Origin: Carnobacterium jeotgali MS3
GTDB taxonomy: Bacteria > Bacillota > Bacilli > Lactobacillales > Carnobacteriaceae
Assembly (NCBI RefSeq): GCF_000745125.1
Contig: NZ_JQNF01000010.1
Span: 434,001-498,000, forward strand
Direction: 5' to 3'
Length of the DNA stretch: 64,000 bases
Each line of letters opens with the position of its first letter. The first letter of the stretch is position 1. The position numbers were made by a program, and so were the translations under genes. This document shows positions 8,450-17,038 of this stretch, piece after piece. The notes beneath the pieces are model-generated. The model saw only the letters and a list, made by a program, of their open reading frames with translations. It searched no databases and was not told the DNA's origin.

Positions 8450-8625
8450 ACATTTACTAGTATGCCATAGACTACAAATTATTTCAACACTAAATATTCT
8501 TAATTAAACGTTTTTACAAAAAATAAGTAAAATTCCAAATCGCTATCACCTTTTTCTTCTATAAATGTGCCAAAATTAAAAGGATAGTAAAAAAATGTTT
8601 ATTATTTTTTTATCTTCTGATCCAT

Positions 8626-8671
8626 TTGACAAAACAGATCAAACGTATTACAATTACCTCGAATTAGTAAT
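8626..8671 (+). promoter_or_regulatory. promoter and candidate MhqR-like operator of the VOC operon
   Basis: TTGACA (8626-8631), exactly 17 nt, then TACAAT (8649-8654) form a near-consensus SigA promoter. Overlapping the -10 end is the palindrome ATTAC-N9-GTAAT (8653-8671), whose centre contains CTCGAATT, the left half of the operator described for Bacillus subtilis MhqR. The promoter call is firm; the regulator is inference. Confidence 0.7.
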
Positions 8672-8733
8672 AAATGAATTCGTACTTTTAAAAAACGTTT
8701 TATTAATCAACTATCTCAAAAGGAGCGATTTAT

Positions 8734-9669
8734 ATGAAAAAAACAGCAGGTATTCACCATATTACAGCTATCGTGGGGCACCCTCAGGAAAATGTCGATT
8801 TTTATGCCGGAATTTTAGGTTTGCGCTTAATTAAGAAGACCGTTAACTTTGACGACCCTGGTACGTATCATTTATACTTTGGCGATGATGGTGGAAAACC
8901 AGGTACCATTATCACTTTCTTTCCTTGGGCTGGAGCTGCACAAGGTAAAATCGGTGGCGGACAAGTTGGTATAACAACTTACGCTATTCCAGTTGGAACT
9001 TTATCTTATTGGGAAAACAGATTAGCAAAATTTGCAATTCCATTCGAAAAAACAACTCGTTTTGATGAAACTTATTTACAATTTGAAGATTACCATGGGT
9101 TGCAACTGGAATTGGTCGAACGTGCAGCAGGTCAACTAAACAATTGGTCTTTTGGAGAAGTAAACCCTGAAGTAGCCATAAAAGGTTTTGGTGGTGCTGT
9201 ATTGTATTCAACTGATCCTGCTTCAACAATTGAAACGCTACAAGAAACTATGGGATTAGAAAAAGTTGCTGAGGAAGATGGTTTCGTTCGATTACAAGCT
9301 TATGGGGATATCGGGAATATTATTGATGTCAAACAAAGTACAGTAGCGCTTGGAAGTTTAGGCGTCGGAACTGTTCACCATATTGCATGGCGTGCAAAAG
9401 ATGAAGCCGATCATGTAGAGTGGCAAGCTCATGTCCATAAAAATGGCTATGGCGTAACCGAAATAAAAGATCGCAACTATTTTAACGCTATTTATTTTAG
9501 AGAATATGGCGACATTTTATTTGAAATTGCAACCGATACTCCTGGATTTGCACATGATGAATCTTACGAAACTTTGGGACAAGAATTAAAATTACCGATT
9601 CAATATGAAAGTGCACGAGATCAACTAACAAACACACTTATTCCGATTGAAGTAAAAGAATTGGATTAA
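8734..9669 (+). CDS. VOC-family ring-cleaving dioxygenase-like protein (MhqO type)
   Basis: 311-residue glyoxalase/bleomycin-resistance/dioxygenase (VOC) protein built of two related halves. The N-terminal GIHHITAIVGHPQENVDFYA and the later GVGTVHHIAWRAKD provide the metal His residues, with a Glu in ILFEIATDTPGF. The family includes MhqO/MhqA, proposed thiol-dependent or ring-cleaving hydroquinone dioxygenases of Bacillus. RBS AAAAGGAG. First gene of a four-gene operon; the next gene is a paralogue. Confidence 0.87.
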   Translation: MKKTAGIHHITAIVGHPQENVDFYAGILGLRLIKKTVNFDDPGTYHLYFGDDGGKPGTIITFFPWAGAAQGKIGGGQVGITTYAIPVGTLSYWENRLAKFAIPFEKTTRFDETYLQFEDYHGLQLELVERAAGQLNNWSFGEVNPEVAIKGFGGAVLYSTDPASTIETLQETMGLEKVAEEDGFVRLQAYGDIGNIIDVKQSTVALGSLGVGTVHHIAWRAKDEADHVEWQAHVHKNGYGVTEIKDRNYFNAIYFREYGDILFEIATDTPGFAHDESYETLGQELKLPIQYESARDQLTNTLIPIEVKELD

Positions 9670-9706
9670 TCCTATCACTAAAAAAAACAAATTGGAGGAA
9701 TAATAA

Positions 9707-10699
9707 ATGAAAGCATTTGAAGGAATCCACCATGTTACAGCTATAACAAGTAGTGCAGAAAAAATATACGATTTTTATACAAACATCTTAGGTATTCGCT
9801 TAGTCAAAAAAACGATCAACCAAGATGACATTCAAACGTATCACTTGTTTTTTGCAGATGAAAGCGGCAGTCCAGGAACGGATATGACTTTCTTTGATTT
9901 CCCAAATATCCCAAAAGGCACAAAAGGAACAGATGAGATTTCAAGAACTTCTTTCCGTGTACCAAATGATGCAGCATTAGATTATTGGGTTAAACGATTT
10001 GCTAAATATGCTGTTAACCATGGTGAAATCAAAGAATTATTTGGCGTTAAAACACTTCAATTTGAAGATTTTGATGAGCAGCAATATCAATTGATCTCAG
10101 ATGAAACGGATACTGGAGTGGCTTCTGGTAACCCTTGGCATAAAGGACCCGTTCCTGATGAATTTGCCATTACTGGTTTAGGCCCTATCTTTTTTAGAGT
10201 CTCAAACTTCGATTATATGAAAGAAGTTCTTGAAAAGGTTCTTTTTTTCAAAGAACTTGCAGTCGATGGACAATACCATCAATTTGAAGTAGGCGATTTT
10301 GGCGGAAATGGCGCACAGATCATCGTTGAATCGAATACAATTTTACCACGTGGAAGACAAGGTTACGGCAGCGTACATCATGTAGCTTTCCGTTCGAAAG
10401 ATCGTGAAAATCTGGACTCTTGGACTGAACGCATGCAAAGTTTTGGTTTACCGAACTCAGGATACGTAGATCGTTTCTACTTTGAATCAACCTATACAAA
10501 TATCTATCCTGGTATTTTATTTGAGTTAGCTACCGACGAACCTGGTTTTATCGATGATGAGGAATCGATTGACCATTTAGGAGAAACATTAGCTTTGCCA
10601 CCCGCATTTAGAAATGATCGTGCCCGAATTGAATCATTGGTACGTCCAATTGATACTGTACGCAGTACTAAAGTATTCGAAAAAGAGTATTTAGCTTAA
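9707..10699 (+). CDS. VOC-family ring-cleaving dioxygenase-like protein, paralogue
   Basis: 330-residue paralogue of the preceding protein, with matching metal-ligand sites GIHHVTAITSSAEKIYDFY, GSVHHVAFRSKDREN and ILFELATDEPGF. An insert of about 20 residues after the first half distinguishes it. Located 37 nt downstream behind TTGGAGG, so co-transcribed. Two tandem copies suggest broader substrate range or a heteromeric form (inference). Confidence 0.87.
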   Translation: MKAFEGIHHVTAITSSAEKIYDFYTNILGIRLVKKTINQDDIQTYHLFFADESGSPGTDMTFFDFPNIPKGTKGTDEISRTSFRVPNDAALDYWVKRFAKYAVNHGEIKELFGVKTLQFEDFDEQQYQLISDETDTGVASGNPWHKGPVPDEFAITGLGPIFFRVSNFDYMKEVLEKVLFFKELAVDGQYHQFEVGDFGGNGAQIIVESNTILPRGRQGYGSVHHVAFRSKDRENLDSWTERMQSFGLPNSGYVDRFYFESTYTNIYPGILFELATDEPGFIDDEESIDHLGETLALPPAFRNDRARIESLVRPIDTVRSTKVFEKEYLA

Positions 10700-10742
10700 A
10701 TATCCTGAATAGTTAGAAAGCCATAAAGGAGGACTAAAAAGT

Positions 10743-11348
10743 ATGAAGCATTTGTTTATTAAAGGGAGCGACCAAACAAAACCCACTTTGCTTTTGTTGC
10801 ATGGAACGGGTGGCACTGAACGTGATCTTCTCCCTCTTGCGGCAGAAATAGATCCAAGTGCCAATGTATTAAGCGTTCGAGGAAACATACTAGAAAATGG
10901 CATGTCCCGCTTTTTCCGCCGATTAGCTGAAGGAATCTTCGATGAAGAAGATTTAATTTTTCGTACTAAGGAATTAAACGAATTTCTTGATGAAGCTGCT
11001 GAACAATATGAATTTAACCGTACAAATATCTTAGCTTTAGGATATTCAAATGGAGCAAACATAGCAGCTAGTCTGCTATTCCATTACGAAAACGCCTTAT
11101 CTGGAGCCATTTTACACCATCCAATGGTGCCTAGAAGAGGAATTGCTTTACCCGATTTAACGGATACGCCTATCTTTATTAGTGCAGGAACAAATGATCC
11201 AATCTGCCCTTCAAAAGAATCGGAAGAGTTATATGACTTATTGGAAAAAGCCCATGCTAAAGTTGACATTCATTGGGAAAGCAACCAACATCAATTAACC
11301 TATAGTGAAGTTGATGCTGCTGCTAAATGGTATCAAACAGCTTACTAA
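10743..11348 (+). CDS. alpha/beta-hydrolase (MhqD/carboxylesterase type)
   Basis: 201-residue alpha/beta-hydrolase of the phospholipase/carboxylesterase type. LLLHGTGGTERDLLPLA forms the oxyanion region, GYSNGANIAAS holds the nucleophile Ser, SAGTNDPICP the Asp and ESNQHQL the His. In Bacillus the equivalent MhqD is co-encoded with MhqO and supports resistance to quinones. RBS AAAGGAGG; 43 nt behind the second VOC gene. Confidence 0.87.
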   Translation: MKHLFIKGSDQTKPTLLLLHGTGGTERDLLPLAAEIDPSANVLSVRGNILENGMSRFFRRLAEGIFDEEDLIFRTKELNEFLDEAAEQYEFNRTNILALGYSNGANIAASLLFHYENALSGAILHHPMVPRRGIALPDLTDTPIFISAGTNDPICPSKESEELYDLLEKAHAKVDIHWESNQHQLTYSEVDAAAKWYQTAY

Positions 11349-11391
11349 TCACAGCTAATCCTATTAGATAATCCATAAAAGGAGGTATTTG

Positions 11392-11835
11392 ATGGAAAAG
11401 ACATTTCGTGAACAAGTCATTGGAACATGGAAACTGCTTGAATATACCCGCATAAATACAGATGGAAAGCGTTATTACCCTTTAGGAAAAGACGCTACTG
11501 GATTTCTTATGTACACACAAGATGGCTATATGTCCGCTCAATTGATGGCACAAGAACGACCTGAGTATACGCTTGAAGGATTGCACAACGGAACCCTTCA
11601 AGAAATGGCAAAAGCTGCACATGGCTATCATGCTTACTCGGGGCAATATGAAGTTGATGAAGAGAATCAAACACTTTATCATCATATGGAAGTGAGTATG
11701 ATTCCTAATCGACTTGGTAAAATGCAAGACCGCAAGATTGTTATGGATGGCACCAAAATTACTATTACATCAAACGCCACTTCATCCTATATCGTTTGGG
11801 AGCGTGCCCCAGACCATAGCAAAAATAGTTTATAG
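11392..11835 (+). CDS. lipocalin-like domain protein
   Basis: 147-residue cytosolic protein with the Lipocalin_5 pattern: GTWKLLEY near the N-terminus, YPLGKDATGFLMYTQDGYMSAQ, then YSGQYEVDEEN and a C-terminal strand ATSSYIVWER. Ligand unknown. AAGGAGG 6 nt before the ATG. Last gene of the VOC operon, ended by a strong terminator; its position suggests it handles a product or substrate of the hydrolase/dioxygenases (inference). Confidence 0.8.
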   Translation: MEKTFREQVIGTWKLLEYTRINTDGKRYYPLGKDATGFLMYTQDGYMSAQLMAQERPEYTLEGLHNGTLQEMAKAAHGYHAYSGQYEVDEENQTLYHHMEVSMIPNRLGKMQDRKIVMDGTKITITSNATSSYIVWERAPDHSKNSL

Positions 11836-11841
11836 CAGCTA

Positions 11842-11886
11842 AAAAGGATACACCTTTGATTGTTTAAAAGAGGTGTATCCTTTTTT
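11842..11886 (+). terminator. terminator of the VOC operon
   Basis: Stem AAAAGGATACACCT/AGGTGTATCCTTTT with a ~15-nt loop and T6 tail, directly after the lipocalin-like gene. Confidence 0.88.
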
Positions 11887-11923
11887 AGTATTAAATTATA
11901 ACGAACATATTTAGCTTATTTCT

Positions 11924-12328
11924 TTATTTTTTTGGAGCATCTTCACGAGAAAGGTGAATTGTCCCTTCTTCGTGTTCTTGTCCAGAATAGATTGTATACA
12001 ATTTCAAAGCTTGTCCGCCCGTATTAATGATATTGTGCCACATATTCATTGGTACCAGTACAGCATCTCCTTTAGTGACAGCTCTCTCGAAATCTAGATT
12101 ATCTTTGGTTGAGCCCATTTTACAGATGCCTTGTCCCTCTTCAATTCGAATGAACTGATCGATTCCTTCATGAACTTCCAATCCCGCTTCATCGTTTGGT
12201 TCGATGGACATCACCGTCAATTGTAATTTTTCACCTGTCCAAATTGCGATACGAAAATTATCATTTTGAGCAGTCGCATCTTGAATATTAACCATGTACG
12301 GCTTTTTACCATTATCTTTATATTCCAT
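11924..12328 (-). CDS. cupin-domain protein
   Basis: 134-residue single-cupin protein. LQLTVMSIEPNDEAGLEVHEGIDQFIRIEEGQG is spread over the first cupin motif and DAVLVPMNMWHNIINTG is the second; the first motif has one clear His and Glu, so metal binding may be reduced. Start taken at ATG 12328 behind GGAGGAGGGG; longer in-frame extensions lie upstream of this RBS. Function of this family (YlbA/YP-like cupins) is generally unknown. Confidence 0.8.
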   Translation of the reverse strand: MEYKDNGKKPYMVNIQDATAQNDNFRIAIWTGEKLQLTVMSIEPNDEAGLEVHEGIDQFIRIEEGQGICKMGSTKDNLDFERAVTKGDAVLVPMNMWHNIINTGGQALKLYTIYSGQEHEEGTIHLSREDAPKK

Positions 12329-12499
12329 TTTTCCCCTCCTCCTAACAATTTTCCTAACAGTTTCATGAAATAGCATTCTGAACTTCACATTTATTGTAGC
12401 GCTTCCAAATAAAAAATTCATCTTTAGGAGACTTACTAACATGAGTAAAAATAGGTTTATTTTCCATTTCTAATGGTGAACAAATTCTACTATCTCTCG

Positions 12500-12650
12500 T
12501 TATTCAATTTCCGCTTCAATCATCGTTATTTCTCCATCAAATGAAACTTTACTTGTTCCACTATATTTATCTTCTTCATTTTCCGCCTATTCCCAAATTT
12601 GAACTACTAGTTGATTATTTATAAGACGACTATCTTTCCTCACAGCTTTA
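12500..12650 (-). pseudogene. possible remnant of a small gene
   Basis: In one minus-strand frame the DNA reads a coding-like string: KAVRKDSRLINNQLVVQIWE, an in-frame TAG, then AENEEDKYSGTSKVSFDGEI and TMIEAEIE before a TAA. The composition is protein-like and both parts share a frame, so this may be a gene interrupted by a nonsense codon. No start or RBS is evident. The rest of the 12330-12640 gap holds nothing I can identify. Confidence 0.3.
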
Positions 12651-13014
12651 TCTTCTTAAGAATAAGATCTGAAATAAAGAACCCGATAATGAGTGATCCT
12701 ATAAACAATGCCAATGACGGAAATGCTTGATTCAATCCTTCACCATAAAAATAATCTTGGAACAACTTAAAAAGACCAAAACCTACCATAGCAGATGCTA
12801 CAAATCCAATCATATAAAATAATAACGTATGCGTAAATGTGCTATTATCGCTGACTCTTTCATCGTCATTATTCATACTACCACCAGTGTGTGACGGCTC
12901 AGCACCATCTAATGAGTTTTTATCAGCATTTTGACCAACGTTTACTCTAGCATATAAAGAATTTGAAATATTATTCTGCTGGTTGTGTTTATTTAACTTG
13001 TCCCGATCGCTCAT
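12640..13014 (-). CDS. two-helix membrane protein, hypothetical
   Basis: 124 residues: a polar, Asn/Asp-rich N-terminal half (~1-60) and two transmembrane helices (LLFYMIGFVASAMVGFGLF and AFPSLALFIGSLIIGFFI), ending in LKKIKL. ATG 13014 is supported by AAGGAGT 7 nt upstream; the GTG three codons earlier overlaps that RBS. No family recognised. Confidence 0.65.
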   Translation of the reverse strand: MSDRDKLNKHNQQNNISNSLYARVNVGQNADKNSLDGAEPSHTGGSMNNDDERVSDNSTFTHTLLFYMIGFVASAMVGFGLFKLFQDYFYGEGLNQAFPSLALFIGSLIIGFFISDLILKKIKL

Positions 13015-13144
13015 TTTAAACACTCCTTTATCTTCTCTACCTATTTATTTTTAGTATACCACAATAGAAAACGCTGTCTATTTTATACTTACAATGAATA
13101 GATACATTTTCATTACATAACATGTAGCGTTCTTATTTTTTGAT

Positions 13145-13188
13145 AAAAAAGAGCTCCTAAAGAAGTAATTCTTAGGAGTCCTGTTTTT
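13145..13188 (-). terminator. terminator of the Rrf2 operon
   Basis: Hairpin AGAGCTCCTAA/TTAGGAGTCCT with a ~10-nt loop; the plus-strand A6 becomes a T run on the minus strand. It follows the methyltransferase stop codon by 4 nt. Confidence 0.8.
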
Positions 13189-13191
13189 ATG

Positions 13192-13824
13192 TTAGTTTAA
13201 TTTTTTTCTGGCACTTAGGACAAATCTTGATGCTTCTTGTCCATCACTTTCCTTTTTTGCATCATAGAAAATGTCTGACTGGATATTTTGGTAGCCTATT
13301 CCTGCTAAAGTAGTTGCCAATGCTGATCTGTCCATTCCGTGGCCGTGGTCGCTTGAATCTTTTTCTTGTTTTTCCATTTCAATAATTAACAATTGACCAT
13401 CTTCATTTAAGGTCTCATAAAATTTTGTTAATAGGCGGTGATTATCTTGAATATGATGCAATACAAGAGATAGGATGATTGTATCCACTTTGTTAGGAAG
13501 CTGAGCGTCTTTTTCAATATCCAGGCACAGTACTGACGCTTTTTTTGTATTTTTGTCTGCTAGTTTCTTCTCAACTTGTTCGATCATTTTTATAGACGCA
13601 TCTATAAATAGCATAGATTTAAAATCCTCTAGCAAATCTAGTCCTACAAGTCCTGTGCCGCAACCAAAATCGATAGCTGATTTTTTATGACTTTCATCTA
13701 ACAAATTACGTATAGCATCAGCAGCACGTTTAGCCATGTGCTTATTCTTTGGTGTATCATATTTTACTGCCATTTGATTGAATTCATATATATGTCCGAT
13801 TGTTTTCACTCCGTTCTTTTTCAT
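13192..13824 (-). CDS. class I SAM-dependent methyltransferase
   Basis: 210-residue methyltransferase. The SAM-binding glycine motif AIDFGCGTGLVGLDLL is at about residues 47-62, the acidic turn SMLFIDAS at ~70, and IILSLVLHHIQDNHRLL carries motif post-I/III. Similar to small-molecule or ubiE-like methyltransferases; substrate unknown. Five nucleotides after the flavoprotein gene, so co-transcribed and probably translationally linked. Confidence 0.82.
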   Translation of the reverse strand: MKKNGVKTIGHIYEFNQMAVKYDTPKNKHMAKRAADAIRNLLDESHKKSAIDFGCGTGLVGLDLLEDFKSMLFIDASIKMIEQVEKKLADKNTKKASVLCLDIEKDAQLPNKVDTIILSLVLHHIQDNHRLLTKFYETLNEDGQLLIIEMEKQEKDSSDHGHGMDRSALATTLAGIGYQNIQSDIFYDAKKESDGQEASRFVLSARKKLN

Positions 13825-13829
13825 TCTGA

Positions 13830-14738
13830 CTATTTTTGTATGCTCTGAAAAGCTTCTTCACAAGAATCGGCTATGATTCCTGCACCTGCCATATGACCTT
13901 GACTGGCAGAAACTATCAATTGAGAGGGTCCGGTTATTTCTCCTGCAGCATAAATTCCCTTTATGTTCGTATGTCCCATAACATCAGCGATAACAAAGCC
14001 TGCTTCGTTGACTTTTATACCTAATTGCGCAATGAACGGAAGTCTATTATCTAGTACTGTAGTACAGAAACCACCTGATCTGTTAATTTTTTCTCCACTT
14101 TCGAAAAAAATGCTCTGAAGTTCTCCGTCTATGCCTTTTAATTCAATAATCCTTTCTTCTATCAATCGAATATTATTTATTTCTAGCATTTTCTTCTGAT
14201 CAGTATCAAAGATTTTATTTCCATTAGTTGTTACAATAAGGTTATCCGTCCAATTTTTCAATAACTTAAGAACATGTAATGCCTGAACTGATTCTGCTAT
14301 GAGTATCAGGGGTCTATCTTTCATTTCCCATCCGTCACAGAAAGGACAAGAGAAAATACTGCTTCCATAATAGTTTTCAATTCCTTTAACATTTGGAAGC
14401 GTCTCTGTCACTCCTGTAGCTAAGACGATATTTTTAGCGTTTATTATGTCACCTGACTCAGTGGTTATTTCAAATGTATCTTCCGCCTTTTTTTCAATTG
14501 ATAGAACTTTACTATTTTTTATAGAAATGGTTGGGTATTTCAGTAAATCTCTTCGACCCTTTTCTCTGAAAACTTCCGGCTTGGTACCATCTCTAGTTAA
14601 AAATGCATGGGTTTCATGCGTCACAGCATTTCTGGGTTTTTCTTCATCAATAAGGATTACTTGCTTTTTACCTCTTCCAGCTACTAAAGCAGCACTCATT
14701 CCGGCAGGGCCTCCACCGATTACAACAACATCAATCAT
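13830..14738 (-). CDS. thioredoxin-reductase-like FAD/NAD(P) flavoprotein
   Basis: 302-residue flavoprotein of the TrxB fold. IGGGPAGMSAALVAGR (residues ~7-22) binds FAD, Cys131-Pro-Phe-Cys134 is the redox pair in SCPFCDGWEM, and GIYAAGEITG near the C-terminus is the second FAD motif. The NAD(P) domain lacks a canonical GGGxSA, so cofactor preference is uncertain. Relatives reduce disulfides, or act in gliotoxin/holomycin-type dithiol chemistry. Encoded between an Rrf2 regulator and a methyltransferase. Confidence 0.85.
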   Translation of the reverse strand: MIDVVVIGGGPAGMSAALVAGRGKKQVILIDEEKPRNAVTHETHAFLTRDGTKPEVFREKGRRDLLKYPTISIKNSKVLSIEKKAEDTFEITTESGDIINAKNIVLATGVTETLPNVKGIENYYGSSIFSCPFCDGWEMKDRPLILIAESVQALHVLKLLKNWTDNLIVTTNGNKIFDTDQKKMLEINNIRLIEERIIELKGIDGELQSIFFESGEKINRSGGFCTTVLDNRLPFIAQLGIKVNEAGFVIADVMGHTNIKGIYAAGEITGPSQLIVSASQGHMAGAGIIADSCEEAFQSIQK

Positions 14739-14807
14739 TTCTTCTCCTCCTATAAACTCTATTAAGGACCTTTAATATCTGTAATTAAAACAAAAATTAG
14801 CTAAATA

Positions 14808-15221
14808 CTAATTTCTTTCTTGCATTTGATTTAAAATACCAGCAATTGTCTTGTGCGCAAGTTCATCTTTCATCCTATCTTCTGAATCTGCTACTGCACG
14901 TTCAATCAAGCAATCTCTATTCCATTTGCCATCATGAGACATCATACAGTTTAATAGTGATTCTTTTCCTTCTATCGCTTGAATGATATCAAGAAACGTA
15001 CACTCTTCTGGTGAACGTAATAAACGATATCCACCTTTCACTCCAGGAGTTGATGCAATCAGTCCTGCTTTTGATAATTTTGTCAGTATTTTTGATAAAT
15101 AAGTGGCCGATATTCTCTGGTGTTTAGCTAAATCTTCTACTCTTACTGCTTCATCATTAGATTCCATTGCTAAATGAACCATAGAATGTAATGCATAATT
15201 TGTAGCTTTTGAGTACTTCAT
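14808..15221 (-). CDS. Rrf2-family transcriptional regulator
   Basis: 137-residue Rrf2 winged-helix regulator. Residues ~1-65 form the DNA-binding domain (ISATYLSKILTKLSKAGLI, GVKGGYRL). Cysteines 74, 92 and 104 are present, but the three-Cys cluster of IscR/NsrR is incomplete: 92 and 104 match in spacing and the middle Cys is missing. It could sense oxidants or electrophiles by thiols rather than a canonical Fe-S cluster (inference). It is first in a three-gene redox operon and its promoter has a palindrome typical of autoregulation. Confidence 0.88.
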   Translation of the reverse strand: MKYSKATNYALHSMVHLAMESNDEAVRVEDLAKHQRISATYLSKILTKLSKAGLIASTPGVKGGYRLLRSPEECTFLDIIQAIEGKESLLNCMMSHDGKWNRDCLIERAVADSEDRMKDELAHKTIAGILNQMQERN

Positions 15222-15250
15222 ATTAATCTTCCTTTTAATTGTAGATTCAT

Positions 15251-15293
15251 TTTATCTTTAATTGAATATAAGATAAATCTGATTTAAAGTCAA
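15251..15293 (-). promoter_or_regulatory. promoter with Rrf2-type palindromic operator
   Basis: On the minus strand TTGACT (15293-15288), 17 nt, TATATT (15270-15265). A perfect inverted repeat TTTATCTT-N11-AAGATAAA (15251-15277) covers the -10 box. Its length and AT-rich symmetry fit Rrf2-dimer operators and the regulator is the first gene downstream, so autorepression is likely. Confidence 0.75.
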
Positions 15294-15311
15294 CACATAA
15301 ATTTATTTATA

Positions 15312-15336
15312 ATAAAAAGACCTCTTTTTAGAGGTC
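15312..15336 (-). terminator. terminator overlapping the sulP stop codon
   Basis: Stem GACCTC/GAGGTC with a TAAAAA loop on the minus strand and a TTTTTATT tail. The 5' arm is formed by the last codons of the SulP gene, so the stop codon lies in the loop. Confidence 0.75.
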
Positions 15337-16782
15337 ACCATTCTGGTTTTTTTTATCATGATGCGTAGAATTTTTCTTGAATAACTCTTTACTTTGTTTA
15401 TTAGCATTAATAAAGGTCACATTAGAGTCTTTATTTTTACTGATTAATTTATCAACAGCTTCAACAGCTGTTGAATCCCATAGAGTCATTGCACTAACAT
15501 CAATAATCAGTTCTCCTTCATGTTCAAAGTCATGAACAAAAAAATCTGAAAATTTTTCAGCAGAGGCAAAGTAAAGATAACCATGAGCTTTGTAGTGATA
15601 GTCATCTTGATCTGTGCCTTTTTCTACTTGGAAATGAGCCATTTTAAATGCTGCAAAAATGGCACTTACTAAAGTCCCAGCAACTACACCATAAGCCAAA
15701 TTATGTGTACCCAAAACGATCCCGACGGTTAATATCATAACAAAGCTTTCATTTTTAGGCATAACATTTAAGCGTTTAACAGATCGCCAATCAATCGTTT
15801 CATAGGCTACAACTACCATAACCGCTGCCAAAGCAATGATTGGAATTTGTACCACTACTTTATTAAATAGCACTACAGACATTAGCATAAAGAAACCAGA
15901 CAAGAACGTCGCTAAACGACCGATACCGCCGTAATTAAGGTTGATGATGGTTTGACCAATCATCCCACAACCCGCAATACCACCAAAGAAACCAGATAAC
16001 ATGTTTCCAATTCCTTGACTCATAGACTCGCGATTTTTATCACTTGGTTCGTTCGTCAATTCATCCACTAATTGTGCTGTCAATAAGGATTCTACTAAAC
16101 CGACTATCGCTACAGAAAGTGAAGTTGGCAAAATGATCTTTACTGTATCTAAATTCATAGGTACCCTTGGAATACCAAAATGAGGTAAGTCACTTGAAAT
16201 AGTCCCTAAGTCACCTAACAGTTGGGCATTTAAATCTAATCCTAATACAAGAGCTGTAATCACTGCAATTGAAATAATGGGTGCAGGTATTTTTTTCGTT
16301 AATTTGGGAGCCAAAAAGATAATGGCAATTCCAATAATTCCAAGGACTATTAGGATTGGTCCGCCTTTGAAATGATCCAATTGAGACAAAAACATCATAA
16401 TCCCCAAGCCGTTCACAAATCCAAGCATCACAGGCTTTGGAATGTAGCGCATTAATTTTCCTACCTTGAATATGCCTAACACCACTTGTATGATTCCCGC
16501 TAAAATGGTTGCCGCAAAAAGATATTCTATCCCATACTCAGCAACTAAATTTGCCAGTACCAGTGCAACTGATCCTGCAGCTGCAGAAATCAATCCTGTC
16601 CGCCCTCCAAAAAAAGCGGCAGTAGCTGTGATAAAGAACGTGGCATAGACTCCAATAATCGGTTCCACACCAGCAACTAGCATGAAGCCGATGACTTCTG
16701 GGAACAAAGCCAAACAGACAACAATTCCCGCTAGTATATCCCCTTTAATATTACCAAACCATTCATTTTTGTACTTTTGCAT
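15328..16782 (-). CDS. SulP-family anion transporter with STAS domain
   Basis: 484-residue inner-membrane transporter. About 11 hydrophobic segments cover residues ~15-385, with the SulP features GDILAGIVVCLALFPEVIGF near the N-terminus and a conserved QGIGNMLSGFFGGIAGCGMIGQ; residues ~405-475 are a STAS domain (ELIIDVSAMTLWDSTAVEAVDKL). Likely sulfate, bicarbonate or other anion/Na+ or H+ cotransport; the ion cannot be read from sequence. ATG 16782 follows AAGGAAGG. Monocistronic. Confidence 0.85.
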   Translation of the reverse strand: MQKYKNEWFGNIKGDILAGIVVCLALFPEVIGFMLVAGVEPIIGVYATFFITATAAFFGGRTGLISAAAGSVALVLANLVAEYGIEYLFAATILAGIIQVVLGIFKVGKLMRYIPKPVMLGFVNGLGIMMFLSQLDHFKGGPILIVLGIIGIAIIFLAPKLTKKIPAPIISIAVITALVLGLDLNAQLLGDLGTISSDLPHFGIPRVPMNLDTVKIILPTSLSVAIVGLVESLLTAQLVDELTNEPSDKNRESMSQGIGNMLSGFFGGIAGCGMIGQTIINLNYGGIGRLATFLSGFFMLMSVVLFNKVVVQIPIIALAAVMVVVAYETIDWRSVKRLNVMPKNESFVMILTVGIVLGTHNLAYGVVAGTLVSAIFAAFKMAHFQVEKGTDQDDYHYKAHGYLYFASAEKFSDFFVHDFEHEGELIIDVSAMTLWDSTAVEAVDKLISKNKDSNVTFINANKQSKELFKKNSTHHDKKNQNGDL

Positions 16783-16934
16783 AACTACCTTCCTTTTCAA
16801 ATACTTTAAAAAAATTCACATCAAATTATATTAACATATAGAGGAGCAAATAAAAATTTATATTGAGAACAATTTGGGTATAAAGAACCGAATTAGTCTA
16901 ATTAAATTTACTACTGCGTACTTTTTTGCATTCA

Positions 16935-16987
16935 AAAAACACCTTCGATTTAGTAGTATTTTGACTATACCAACTCGAAGGTGTTTG
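16935..16987 (-). terminator. terminator of the formaldehyde operon
   Basis: Twelve-base perfect stem AAACACCTTCGA/TCGAAGGTGTTT with a 26-nt loop; A-rich on the left, hence T-rich on the minus strand. It follows the esterase gene by about 50 nt. Confidence 0.78.
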
Positions 16988-17038
16988 CTGTTATTTCATG
17001 TTAGATTCATCATTAATAGCAATCTTTGAAACCATTTA

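Noticed and set aside
8595-8834. 79-codon plus-strand frame before the first VOC gene
   Set aside because: Runs across the TTGACA/TACAAT promoter and into the VOC gene in another frame.
10691-11062. 123-codon minus-strand frame in the hydrolase region
   Set aside because: Opposes the alpha/beta-hydrolase gene that carries a complete catalytic triad.
14446-14775. 109-codon plus-strand frame over the flavoprotein start
   Set aside because: Antisense shadow; it also covers the flavoprotein RBS and has no RBS itself.
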